This document shows, piece after piece, positions 16,591 through 24,687 of a stretch of 49,408 bases of DNA (positions within the stretch are counted from its first letter, which is position 1; each line of letters opens with the position of its first letter). The notes below the pieces were generated by a model. That model made no database searches. It worked only from the letters and a program-made list of their open reading frames with translations, and was not told the origin of the DNA. Source of the DNA: a bacterium (lineage in GTDB: Bacteria > Vulcanimicrobiota > Xenobia > Xenobiales > JADMJV01); NCBI GenBank assembly GCA_018266105.1, contig JAFEBA010000106.1:1-49408 (forward strand). Reading direction: 5' to 3'. The position numbers were made by a program, and so were the translations under genes.

Positions 16591-16810
16591 CTGTTTGGGT
16601 GAGTTTGCCTGAGGTCGTCTGAATGCTGATGTGATCGGGGTTTGCGCGTTTTCGAGTTTGTCCGTGTTTGGCCTTGTTTGGGTGAGTTTTGGTGGCTCTG
16701 TTGATCACTTGTTGATCACAACTTTCCGTCTTGGGCGTGCATCGCCACTTTCGAACCCAGAAGCGCGGGCCAGGCAGAGGCAGGGGGTGGGCTACGGCGA
16801 AGATGGTTGC

Positions 16811-19777
16811 ATGTCTGATCCAGTTCAACTCGCCTCCCAGATACGGTTTTCACTTCAACAACTATCAGAGCGTAACGGACAGCATGAGTTCGAGCATCTC
16901 TGCAGGCACTTAGCCAGGGCGCGGATCTGTTCCAACCTTCTACCCGGCACCGGACCTGTTCAGGCAGGCGGAGATCAGGGGCGTGACTTTGAGACCTACA
17001 AAACCTTCCTTGAGAACAAGTCCCTTAAGGGTCGAGCCTTTATAGGACTGGCCAGCGAGAAGTCCCTGGTTTTTGCGTGTACGCTCGAAAAGTCGTTGCC
17101 GACAAAGATCAAAAAGGATGTGGCTACGATCAAGTCATCCGGCTCTCCGGTTGACATGATCTACGTCTTTGCGACCAAAGACCTGAATGTCGCAAAAAGA
17201 CACGAGTTGCAAGAGTGGTGCCTTGCCAATCACTCGACTCCACTGGAAATTTTGGACGGGGCTGCTATTTCCGAAATGCTCGTTGACCATGACGTGTTCT
17301 GGATAGCTGAACGGTTTTTGCACATCCCTTCCGAACTCCGGCCATCGCCCCCTGAGGGTGCGGGCGAGGAAGATTGGTATACCCTCACACTGAGGCGGTG
17401 GCAGCAGAGAACTGCGGAACCTGAAACGTTCGCGGATTTCGCAGAGCTAAGCTCGGCAGGGCGAATGGCTCTGGGGGATCCCAATGGGGAGGCCCCTCCC
17501 GAGCGGCAAGATCTTCCCTTCTGGTTGGAAAAAATCCAACAGTTGCTTGTAAAGAACGCCGACTTCCCTTTGCTTCGAAGGAAGGCTGCATACGAGCTGG
17601 GCGTTTTGCAGCTAAGGGGCACCGGTACTCTTAAGGGGCAAGAGCCCAACCTGCAACTATTTTTCTCGGAAATCCCTGGACTTGAGGATGCAAGCGAACT
17701 CAAAGACGCACAGGTGCTACTGGCATACGTGGGAGCTGCCGTTAGGCAGAAAATCGTGGAATTTGGGGATCTCGACATCGGTAAGTGGCATGGAGAACTG
17801 AAGCGCCGCCTCCAAGAGCGGATCCAAGAGTCAAAGAAGAGGGAGCGCTGGAACGAGTGGTGCTCTCTCCAAGAAACTTGTGGCTTTGAGGAGCTGAGAT
17901 TGCATCTCTGGTCTGGCGGCGCTCCGAAAAACTTTTCCTTGGAGAGATGGTTCAGATTGTGCGAACTGTCTGAGCGCGCACCCTTGTTTCCTCTCGACGA
18001 TTTTATGCGTAGTTTGAACAGACTGACGGATATGCTGTGGGACAACCCTCGCTTTGACGAATTGACGAGCAGGGTAGAGAGGCATTTGGCTGTCAGATTT
18101 GGCCAGTTCAGAGTCGCGGATAGCTGCGTCGAGCGAGCTAAAAAGCTCAGCGAATCCGGTAACCTGATCGCTGCCATCCGGCAATTGCATAAGGCCAAGG
18201 TGGAGTGGTTCACGGCGGAAACGATAAAGAATTCACTTGGTGCCCTCTGCTGGCTCAGCGAGCAATACCGCCATCTGGGACTGATTTTCGCTTCCAAATA
18301 CTGCGCCCTTTCCGCAGCCTTTATTGCTTTGCATTCGGAAGGCACGGATGTCAAGAAATTTATGTATGAAGGCACCGAATTGGCGGCCTTCTCAGACTAC
18401 CTGCTGGGAAACTGGCATAGCTTTCTTGACATGGAACAATTTACGCTTGTTTCGCATCAACAATTTAACCGACACTTTGAGGACGAAGATGGTGAAAACG
18501 GTTTCGTCACCAAGCTGATCTTCCATGTCGGCATCATTTTCGTTGTTACAAAGTTGTTCTATCCAGACCTGCTAGAAAGCGCTCGCAATCGGATTGATCG
18601 TTTAGGGCGAAGTCTGGGGCTAGAACAGGTCTTCACCGAAACAATGCAGCTAGCAGAGACTTGTTGGGAAACTAAAGGTCCAGCCGATTTATGGAGTTCG
18701 ATTGAGGGCGTCCTGCACGGTGCTCCATGGAACGATTTGGAGAAGACCAGGGCCACAAGTTGGCGGAGTCAAGGACTAACTTGGAAAGTTAGCTGGCCAA
18801 ATAAGCCAGATGTTACGCATGCAGTCGAAGAGTTTCTCTCTCAACTGCAGATTTTTCTGGCCGACGTGGCCGACCTCGACCTGTGCTTGCTTCGCTCAAC
18901 CGTCGAGATGCGGTGTTTCGTTAATTCCGATCTCAAGAGCAAACCATACGAAATTCATTACGAGCCTTCAAATGAGGAGCGGATTGTCGTCGTTGGCCTT
19001 TCATCAAAAGACTACGGCAGGGAGTTCAGGCCCGAGCCCATTGCCCTCATCGCCAGCCTTTTACAGCATGTTTCGGTTCTGCCCCGCGCGAAGTTCATGG
19101 AAATTTTGGAGGCTCGCTTCAAGGAAGGCCTTGCTAACAAACTTTTGGTGGGCGGCTCTTACAGGACCTGTTTGAAGCAATTTGAGGGTAACTCTTCAAA
19201 TCCGGTAGAGTTCGGTTCGCGCGCGCCCTCTTTTCAAAGTCAAGCCGAGGAAGTGTTGCTTTGGAATTCCGGTCCCGGGCCAGGCTACAGTGCTGAAGGC
19301 TCTGCAAAGGATATCGGCGCGCGCTATGTTGGATTCGCGAGACCGATCAGGCGAACACTGGAAATGCTGGGCTCCTCTCCTGAATTCCTGACTGTTGCCA
19401 ACAGGCTTCACTCCGAGGGCTGGAAGGACTGGCATTTACTGGCTGCGGTCTTTCATGTCACCATGAACGAGCGGATTAACTCGGCTCGAGTTAATTACGT
19501 AACTCAAGCGGAGTTTAAGAGGCAATCCAAAGCCTTTTTAGATCAGGAGGAAACCGACAATACGGGACTTCTGTCGCCATCGTCTTACTCAGAGGAACAG
19601 CTTCGCTTTAATTTGTCGGCATTCGCGAATTCGGTCTTGGAAACGAGTGGTCTGGAGCTTCATCAGGAAACTCCAGACACTTCAGCCGTCTTGGATTTCT
19701 TGGGAAAACGTTACAACTTCTGGACTGATGACGTAGAGCATCAGGACCCTTTTGGGCGACTGGCCGCCATAGTATGA
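16811..19777 (+). CDS. Large nuclease-like protein (N-terminal PD-(D/E)xK-like domain)
   Basis: A 989-residue protein starting at ATG 16811 (MSDPVQLASQIRFSLQQ); the ribosome site is weak and the open frame extends further upstream. Residues ~25-170 resemble a restriction-endonuclease-like fold: an early helix (HEFEHLCRHLARARI), PVQAGGDQGRDFE with Asp59, a strand SLVFACTLEKS, a helix with basic residues, and VDMIYVFATKD. The remaining ~800 residues are mostly helical, then mixed, with no family recognised. The layout fits a large single-gene defence effector or mobile-element nuclease, but the ExK motif is degenerate. It lies just beyond the tRNA remnant, which supports acquisition by integration. 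Confidence 0.6.
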   Translation: MSDPVQLASQIRFSLQQLSERNGQHEFEHLCRHLARARICSNLLPGTGPVQAGGDQGRDFETYKTFLENKSLKGRAFIGLASEKSLVFACTLEKSLPTKIKKDVATIKSSGSPVDMIYVFATKDLNVAKRHELQEWCLANHSTPLEILDGAAISEMLVDHDVFWIAERFLHIPSELRPSPPEGAGEEDWYTLTLRRWQQRTAEPETFADFAELSSAGRMALGDPNGEAPPERQDLPFWLEKIQQLLVKNADFPLLRRKAAYELGVLQLRGTGTLKGQEPNLQLFFSEIPGLEDASELKDAQVLLAYVGAAVRQKIVEFGDLDIGKWHGELKRRLQERIQESKKRERWNEWCSLQETCGFEELRLHLWSGGAPKNFSLERWFRLCELSERAPLFPLDDFMRSLNRLTDMLWDNPRFDELTSRVERHLAVRFGQFRVADSCVERAKKLSESGNLIAAIRQLHKAKVEWFTAETIKNSLGALCWLSEQYRHLGLIFASKYCALSAAFIALHSEGTDVKKFMYEGTELAAFSDYLLGNWHSFLDMEQFTLVSHQQFNRHFEDEDGENGFVTKLIFHVGIIFVVTKLFYPDLLESARNRIDRLGRSLGLEQVFTETMQLAETCWETKGPADLWSSIEGVLHGAPWNDLEKTRATSWRSQGLTWKVSWPNKPDVTHAVEEFLSQLQIFLADVADLDLCLLRSTVEMRCFVNSDLKSKPYEIHYEPSNEERIVVVGLSSKDYGREFRPEPIALIASLLQHVSVLPRAKFMEILEARFKEGLANKLLVGGSYRTCLKQFEGNSSNPVEFGSRAPSFQSQAEEVLLWNSGPGPGYSAEGSAKDIGARYVGFARPIRRTLEMLGSSPEFLTVANRLHSEGWKDWHLLAAVFHVTMNERINSARVNYVTQAEFKRQSKAFLDQEETDNTGLLSPSSYSEEQLRFNLSAFANSVLETSGLELHQETPDTSAVLDFLGKRYNFWTDDVEHQDPFGRLAAIV

Positions 19778-19827
19778 AATTGGGGGTCCAGGTATTCCGT
19801 CCACCTCAGCGTGCACAATTGGAAAAA

Positions 19828-20262
19828 TCAGTTGCCAATTAACCGATCATATTCGTCGCAGGCCGCCTCCCACATTTCCAAGTCACGAACGGGAACGAGA
19901 TGGCGGTTCTCTTCGGTGATCAACCTGCCTACTTTTTCGAAGGCATAAATGAGTCTTGGATGGACGCCGATTTCACGCATTGATCGGACCAGGTCCGCTT
20001 CGAGGTGTTCGGGTTCCGGCGCGTCCCAAAAAATCTTATCCTCGGGTTCCGGGTCGCGGCCGAAGTGGTCGCGGAATCGTTGACGCTGCGCTTCGAACGC
20101 CGCACGCAGATTCTCATCCATCGGAACCATCCGGCCGATTTCCCCCTTTTCATTGCGAACCCACTCCAAACCCCGGTCTAGGCAGCACTGCTTATATTTT
20201 CGGCCCGACCCGCAGGGGCAGGGTTCGTTGCGGCCGACTTTGACGCGTCTGGACTGGCTCAT
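19828..20262 (-). CDS. SEC-C metal-binding motif protein
   Basis: A 144-residue protein with an N-terminal SEC-C zinc-binding motif (GRNEPCPCGSGRKYKQCC; Cys15, Cys17, Cys26 and Cys27), as found at the C-terminus of SecA and in many small proteins. The rest is acidic and helical, with no family recognised. It is convergent with the large nuclease-like gene (50 bp between stops). The 20263-20500 stretch upstream contains no gene or clear signal. The function is unknown; SEC-C domains usually mediate protein or nucleic-acid contacts. Confidence 0.72.
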   Translation of the reverse strand: MSQSRRVKVGRNEPCPCGSGRKYKQCCLDRGLEWVRNEKGEIGRMVPMDENLRAAFEAQRQRFRDHFGRDPEPEDKIFWDAPEPEHLEADLVRSMREIGVHPRLIYAFEKVGRLITEENRHLVPVRDLEMWEAACDEYDRLIGN

Positions 20263-20500
20263 TGGGACAGGTTCGCCAAGCTGTCAGTTTTCCTTGGAAA
20301 CAAACGCTTACGAACAACTGCTCGATGAATCTGACTTGGATTTTGAGCCCATTTCGACCTTGACTAATTTCGCTCCGCCAGGAATTGATCCGGGCCTTGC
20401 GGCTGCTTGTTAATAAGCTTGTTGACTCGAGAATCCGGGAGGCTGTGCATTTTTAGTCCGATCCGGTCTGAAAATCGGGACGAACATAGGTTCGGTTAGT

Positions 20501-20710
20501 TTAAGTCTTGTGCTTGGTACAGGGGACTTCCTTTGCCATTTCTATTTTAATAAGTGTTTCCAGGAACTGCCGCGGGCCTTCCGGGCGACTATGAATGTAA
20601 GAGTACAGCTCCGGGTCTAATCTTATTGTTAGCTTGGGGGCTCCGTCCTGCCCGCTTTCATTGAAGTACTTGCGGGGCCTACCGATCTTTTTTTTCGGGT
20701 TTTCAGTCAT
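20501..20710 (-). CDS. Small RHH-like DNA-binding protein, probable module repressor
   Basis: A 69-residue basic protein with an AT-hook-like start (KKIGRPRKY). It is followed by LTIRLDPELYSYIHSRPEGPRQFLETLI, which fits the strand-helix-helix layout of ribbon-helix-helix repressors. It is divergent from the integrase module. A perfect 10-bp inverted repeat overlapping the integrase-side promoter lies 13 bp upstream of its start, so it is a good candidate for the protein that binds there. Confidence 0.6.
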   Translation of the reverse strand: MTENPKKKIGRPRKYFNESGQDGAPKLTIRLDPELYSYIHSRPEGPRQFLETLIKIEMAKEVPCTKHKT

Positions 20711-20722
20711 ATTTTCTTCTTT

Positions 20723-20768
20723 CTGAGGACAGAAACGCTTGACTTACTGTCCTCAGAAATAGTATAGT
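20723..20768 (+). promoter_or_regulatory. Promoter with overlapping operator upstream of the integrase module
   Basis: TTGACT (20739-20744) and TATAGT (20763-20768) with an 18-bp spacer form a good sigma-70 promoter toward the integrase. CTGAGGACAG (20723-20732) and CTGTCCTCAG (20747-20756) are perfect 10-bp inverted arms flanking the -35 box and filling part of the spacer, so a bound repressor would block it. The leader to the integrase (20769-20955) contains a possible 32-codon frame (ATG 20861) whose TGA overlaps the integrase ATG. Confidence 0.7.
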
Positions 20769-20955
20769 AGAGGAGTGGTCAAGCCCGCAAGCACGCGGGA
20801 CCAGCCGAGTCACCTCGAGCCGATTACCACGTTTTCTCAAACATCGCCAGTTCCTGGCTGATGCTGTACTTTTCACCCTTTGACCAGCCTACTATGGCGC
20901 CCATGGCTACTGCCATGCTTAGCGCTGCCAACTTTAGCCCATTAGGGGGACCAGA

Positions 20956-22230
20956 ATGAGTATTTCTAAACGAATTGCACCATCAGGTAGCGTGACCTGG
21001 CTGTCCCGCATCCTTCGGGAGCGAGACCCGCTTACCGGCAAACAGATCATGATCACAAAGTCTTTCCGCACCCAGAAAGAGGCCAAGGCTTGGGAAGCCA
21101 AGACTCTGAAGGAGATGGGGGAGGGCAGCTATCAGGAACCGATTCAGGACACCTTGGCGGAGTTCTTTCACAGGTGGCTGGAAAGCTCGGCCAAGATAAA
21201 GCTGAAGGTCCAAACGGTCGAATTGTATGAGCGGTCTTTTCGCCTGTACATTGAGCCCCACTTGGGGCGGATAATGCTGCAAAAGCTGACGGCCCTGGAT
21301 ATTCAAGGAGCCTATGCCAAGCTGACCAAGGGCCCAAAGGCTGTGGGCCCCCAGACCGTCAAGAATGCACACACGGCCCTACGCAGCTGCCTTAAGCAGG
21401 CGGTGCGGTGGCGGCAGCTATCTTATAACCCTGCGATGGATGTGGATCTGCCCAAGAAGCTGGGGGAGCAGGCCAAGGTACGGTCTTTTACGCCCCAGCA
21501 GGCCCTGGATTTCCTGGCGGCTTGCCGTAAACAGCGCCAGGGTAACGTGCTTATGTTTGCGCTGGCTTCAGGCGCACGACCTGGGGAATACCTGGCCTTG
21601 TTGTGGTCGGACATCGACTGGAGTGCCGGAACCGTGCGCATCGAGCGGACCATCGTCTGGCCCAAGGGTGGAGGCTGGCACTTCGACACACCTAAAACCC
21701 GTAAGAGCAGCCGGACCATTTCACTACCGACTGAGGTCCTGAACGAATTGCGCGAGCACCGCCTGCGCCAGCTTGAGCACAAGCAATTCTTGGGCGAAGA
21801 CTGGAAGAGCGCCCACGAGCTGGTTTTTACCGATACGAAGGGTAACGCCATTTATGAACGCCATTTGACCACGCGCGCCTTTAAGGTAACGCTAAAAGAG
21901 GCTAATCTACCGATGGACTTCAGGCTTTATGACTTGCGACACACGTGCGCAACTTTGCTACTGGTGGCCGGAGTGCCGCCCAAGGTGGTGGCAGAGCGGC
22001 TGGGACACAGCAGTGTCACCCAGACCCTGGACACTTACTCACACGTGCTACCGGTGCTGGAGGAGAAGGCCACGGACGAGCTGCGCAACCTGCTTTTTCC
22101 TGCGGCCGACAGGACGATCTCTCAGGCCATCGCCTGCCTGCCCCCCGGCGAGGGGGAGAGGAAGGAGCAGGCTAGGACCGGCAAACGGCGGCCGAGCCAA
22201 CGAAAACCAACGGCAGACAACAAAGAATGA
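20956..22230 (+). CDS. int: Phage-type tyrosine integrase
   Basis: A 424-residue tyrosine recombinase: an arm-binding N-terminus, a SAM-like core-binding domain (~residues 60-165), then the catalytic domain. Catalytic residues visible are Arg208 (SGARPGEYLALLW), a Lys in the TPKTRKSSR hairpin, Arg328 (YDLRHTCAT; the usual HxxR His is Tyr), His351 (ERLGHSS) and Tyr361 (LDTYSHVLP). It integrates and excises an element at an att site, probably helped by the HTH protein at 22943. Its stop overlaps the next start (ATGA). The C-terminal tail is long and basic. Two broken relatives lie at ~1.7-2.1 kb. Confidence 0.95.
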   Translation: MSISKRIAPSGSVTWLSRILRERDPLTGKQIMITKSFRTQKEAKAWEAKTLKEMGEGSYQEPIQDTLAEFFHRWLESSAKIKLKVQTVELYERSFRLYIEPHLGRIMLQKLTALDIQGAYAKLTKGPKAVGPQTVKNAHTALRSCLKQAVRWRQLSYNPAMDVDLPKKLGEQAKVRSFTPQQALDFLAACRKQRQGNVLMFALASGARPGEYLALLWSDIDWSAGTVRIERTIVWPKGGGWHFDTPKTRKSSRTISLPTEVLNELREHRLRQLEHKQFLGEDWKSAHELVFTDTKGNAIYERHLTTRAFKVTLKEANLPMDFRLYDLRHTCATLLLVAGVPPKVVAERLGHSSVTQTLDTYSHVLPVLEEKATDELRNLLFPAADRTISQAIACLPPGEGERKEQARTGKRRPSQRKPTADNKE

Positions 22231-22481
22231 GATACGTACACTGGGTCATTATCTTTGACGCGCTGGAATGCAGCGCCCGCGCGGTCACTACCCCAGAAAT
22301 GAACGAGACCTACCCCCACGCCTTTCGTCTGCTGGATGGCGACGGGAATATCTGCTACTACGGCAGGTGCCGGACCTGCGACGACTACGCCGCCTTTGCC
22401 CCGCTGGAGTGGGCGAAAGCCAACTCTGGCTGCACGACCATCGAATACATGGATAGCTACGGCGACTGGGAGCCTCTTTAG
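22227..22481 (+). CDS. Small element-associated protein of unknown function
   Basis: An 84-residue protein whose ATG overlaps the integrase stop (ATGA), so it is translationally coupled. It starts MRYVHWVIIFDALECS, has four Cys (CYYGRCRTCDD in the middle plus one later) and an acidic end (YMDSYGDWEPL). No family is recognised. It is absent from module copy A, where only ~140 bp separate the integrase remnant from the SWIM gene. Confidence 0.6.
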   Translation: MRYVHWVIIFDALECSARAVTTPEMNETYPHAFRLLDGDGNICYYGRCRTCDDYAAFAPLEWAKANSGCTTIEYMDSYGDWEPL

Positions 22482-22565
22482 TACCGGGCCTGTAGGCAAC
22501 CCCGTCCACCCCTAACCACCTCAATCAAGACCTGGCCCTAACCACCGGCAGCGCCCGGATGGGGC

Positions 22566-22646
22566 CTACGACCACGTACACAACCCGGGCCACACCTTAG
22601 CTTTGTGCTGCCCAAAATCAAGCAACCAAAGGAGAACCAGAAACAA
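22566..22646 (+). promoter_or_regulatory. Conserved leader before SWIM gene, copy B
   Basis: Counterpart of 2188-2270. Shared blocks include CACGTACAC, CTTTGTGCTGCCC and AAAGGAGAACCAGA, the last being the ribosome site. This suggests separate control of the SWIM-HTH-DprA genes from the integrase. Confidence 0.4.
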
Positions 22647-22940
22647 ATGTGCCGCAGAACCATCAACGCCAAGGCCGACAGGCTAAAGAAAAACTACCGC
22701 GTGATCTTGCTGAGCCAGACACAGGCCTTGGTCATCGGTGACCACGATACCTACGACGTAACCAAGCTCTCATACCGCTGGAGCTGCAACTGCCCGTGGG
22801 GCCTACACAGGGGGCGCTGGACCGAGTGCTCTCACGTAGGCGCGGTACGCCAGGCCCTGCTGGACCCCGACAGCCAGGCGCCGGTGGCCCGACTGGCCGA
22901 CCTGCTTAAACAAGCCAACCGTGAAAGGGAGAGTGCCTGA
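22647..22940 (+). CDS. Small SWIM-type zinc-finger protein, module copy B
   Basis: A 97-residue homologue of 2271-2564 with the same CNCPWG...CSHV finger, an identical YRVILL segment and the GDHDTYDVT block. The start is taken at ATG 22647, matching the copy A length and preceded by AAAGGAG. Conservation of the finger and GDHDTYDVT across diverged copies argues that the protein is under selection. It lies 2 bases before the HTH gene. Confidence 0.78.
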   Translation: MCRRTINAKADRLKKNYRVILLSQTQALVIGDHDTYDVTKLSYRWSCNCPWGLHRGRWTECSHVGAVRQALLDPDSQAPVARLADLLKQANRERESA

Positions 22941-22942
22941 CC

Positions 22943-23140
22943 ATGAAACTCATCACTGTCAACAAAATCGCTGAAATGACCGAGCTGTCGACCCAACGGG
23001 TCTACGAGATTATCCGCCTGGGGCTGCTGCCGGCCGTGAAGATCGGGCGCCAGGTACGAGTGGAGGAGCAGGTCCTTAAGGACTGGATCAGCCGCGGTGG
23101 CCAGACCCACGCCGAGCGGCGCAAGAGCCAGGCCAGCTAA
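22943..23140 (+). CDS. Excisionase-family helix-turn-helix protein, copy B
   Basis: A 65-residue protein with the excisionase HTH (ITVNKIAEMTELSTQRVYEI) and wing (KIGRQVRVEEQVLKDWI). It is a probable recombination directionality factor for the integrase at 20956, or a small regulator. It is coupled to SWIM (2-base gap) and followed by a GGGGGC-CGCA-GCCCCC hairpin (~23147) without a T-run, then the DprA-like gene. Confidence 0.85.
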   Translation: MKLITVNKIAEMTELSTQRVYEIIRLGLLPAVKIGRQVRVEEQVLKDWISRGGQTHAERRKSQAS

Positions 23141-23188
23141 CCAACCGGGGGCCGCAGCCCCCTGACCTAAGGAAGGATAAAACTGCAT

Positions 23189-23878
23189 ATGAATAGGAAA
23201 CATATAGTAACCCCCGGGGCCAAACACTACCCCAGAGATCTAGTGCGAACCCTGGGCTTTAGGGGCCCGAAATGCCTGCACTGTCGCGGCAATCTGGACT
23301 TACTAAACGGGCAGGCCATTGGTTTTTCAGGTAGCCGAAAGGCCAGCTTGAAAGGACTGGAAGTGGCCACGGCTTACGCCACCCGCTTTGCAAAGCAGGG
23401 CTGGACGGTAACCTCAGGCTACGCAAACGGCGTCGACCTGGCCGCCCACCAAGCCACGTTGGCGGCGGGAGGGACCACGTTGGTGGTTTTGCCCCACGGC
23501 ATCGACCAGTTTAGAGTGCGCCCCGAGCTACGGGACGTATGGGACTGGGACAGAGCCGTGGTGGTCAGCCAGTTTGAACCGACCGCGTCGTTTAAGCCCT
23601 ACCGGGCCATACAACGCAACGCCCTGATAGCCGGACTGAGCCAGGCCGTGCTGGTCTTTGAAGCCGGCTACCTGGGAGGAACGCTAAACACCGGACTGAC
23701 CACGCTGTCACTGGGAATACCGCTGTTTGCACCGCTATACCCGGAACTACCCGCGACCGCCAGGGGGAACCAGCTGCTGATCGCCAGGGGCGCGCGGAGC
23801 CTGGAGTGGGGAACCCGCAGCGTAGCCAAGCAAGTAGACTGGGTGGAGGAGGTGGTGGTGCAAAAACTGACGGCCTGA
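23189..23878 (+). CDS. DprA/Smf-like protein, module copy B
   Basis: A 229-residue DprA-type Rossmann protein. GSRKASLKGLEVA (from residue 48) is the nucleotide/ssDNA-binding loop, then SGYANGVDLAAHQATLAAGG, VVLPHGID, and QRNALIAGLSQAVLVFEAGYLGG, the family signature. A short N-terminus carries a CLHCRGN pair of Cys. Genuine DprA (~360 residues) has extra SAM and winged-helix domains, absent here. DprA loads RecA on incoming ssDNA; on a mobile element such a protein might protect or channel ssDNA during transfer (inference). It is intact, unlike copy A. Confidence 0.83.
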   Translation: MNRKHIVTPGAKHYPRDLVRTLGFRGPKCLHCRGNLDLLNGQAIGFSGSRKASLKGLEVATAYATRFAKQGWTVTSGYANGVDLAAHQATLAAGGTTLVVLPHGIDQFRVRPELRDVWDWDRAVVVSQFEPTASFKPYRAIQRNALIAGLSQAVLVFEAGYLGGTLNTGLTTLSLGIPLFAPLYPELPATARGNQLLIARGARSLEWGTRSVAKQVDWVEEVVVQKLTA

Positions 23879-24033
23879 CCCGCTATGGACCAAGCCCAGG
23901 GTGAACAGCTACCCGCCAAAGACCGTAACAAGCCGGACGTGGAACGGAAGCAAACGGACCCTTTGGTAGAAATTTGGTAGTGAGCACCCTGGTACCCTGG
24001 CCCCAGAATAAACAACCAGGAGGAAACCCCACC

Positions 24034-24168
24034 GTGACCTTGCCCCCGGCAGTCGAAGTAGCCCGCACCCGCTGGATGATAGCGCAGCAACTGGACCTCT
24101 ACAGCTACCCCGAGCAGGACGCGGACGCCAATCTGCTGATCTGGGCCCTTGGAAGGCTACCCGAGTAG
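24034..24168 (+). CDS. Small hypothetical protein after DprA-like gene
   Basis: A 44-residue frame starting at GTG 24034, preceded by AGGAGG at a 10-base spacing, a strong ribosome site. The product is helical (VARTRWMIAQQLDLYSYPEQ) with an acidic centre. No family is recognised. A 31-codon frame from 23885 lies between it and the DprA-like gene and is less certain. Confidence 0.45.
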   Translation: MTLPPAVEVARTRWMIAQQLDLYSYPEQDADANLLIWALGRLPE

Positions 24169-24312
24169 CCCCCAGCGCTGGCCGAGGCGAACGAGAACGT
24201 GACGCCGAGACGGCCAACCGTAACCCGCGGACACCAAGGACGGTTATGGCTAAGCCTTCGGGGTACGTACCAGCTATCATCCCGGGACCGGCTTTATCCG
24301 GGACCGGGCCTG

Positions 24313-24342
24313 CCTCTTGAGGCCCTTCAGGGCCTCAAGAGG
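24313..24342. repeat. Perfect 14-bp inverted repeat
   Basis: CCTCTTGAGGCCCT and its complement separated by TC. It is followed by G/C homopolymers. No T-run, so probably a structural site rather than a terminator. Confidence 0.8.
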
Positions 24343-24409
24343 GGGGGTCTGGGGGGGGGCGAAGCCCCTCCCCAGAAAGGGGGTTCCCCCCCGGGGCCGT
24401 AGCCGCCGA

Positions 24410-24541
24410 GCCTGTGGGAACTGTGGGCAAAATGCCCCCCCGAAGGGGGGGCATTTTGTCCAAGGGCCTGTGGATAAGTCCCCCCGGCCTAATGCAACGC
24501 CTATGGGGGACTTATCCACAGGCCCGGCAGTTTCCACAGGC
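24410..24541. other. Nested palindrome region with two DnaA boxes (origin-like)
   Basis: Three layers are seen. Outer arms GCCTGTGGGAACTG (24410-24423) and CAGTTTCCACAGGC (24528-24541) have one mismatch. A 13-bp hairpin AAAATGCCCCCCC/GGGGGGGCATTTT lies at 24429-24457. A perfect 19-bp inverted repeat (24466-24484 and 24505-24523) with a 20-bp spacer contains TGTGGATAA (24469-24477) and TTATCCACA (24512-24520), both exact consensus DnaA boxes in opposite orientation. The stretch lies directly after the mobile module. It is a candidate replication origin or DnaA-controlled site for the element; 24542-24687 holds nothing else recognisable. Confidence 0.65.
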
Positions 24542-24687
24542 TTCCGCCGCTTACGCGAAGGCATGACCCCAAAGTTCCGGCGCTCGACGCCAATTCAATC
24601 TTTGGCCTGGCGCCATTCTTCGTTCAGGGGACAGATCTTGCCTGAGAATGGCTGAGCTGCCTCGCCAAAGCGTTCCGGCCGGGGAGA

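Noticed and set aside
17230..18375. Minus-strand 381-codon frame
   Set aside because: Ser/Arg-rich shadow of the 989-residue nuclease-like gene, without start signals.
20861..20959. 32-codon leader frame ending over the integrase ATG
   Set aside because: Position is suggestive of translational coupling, but there is no clear ribosome site, so it is mentioned under the promoter only.
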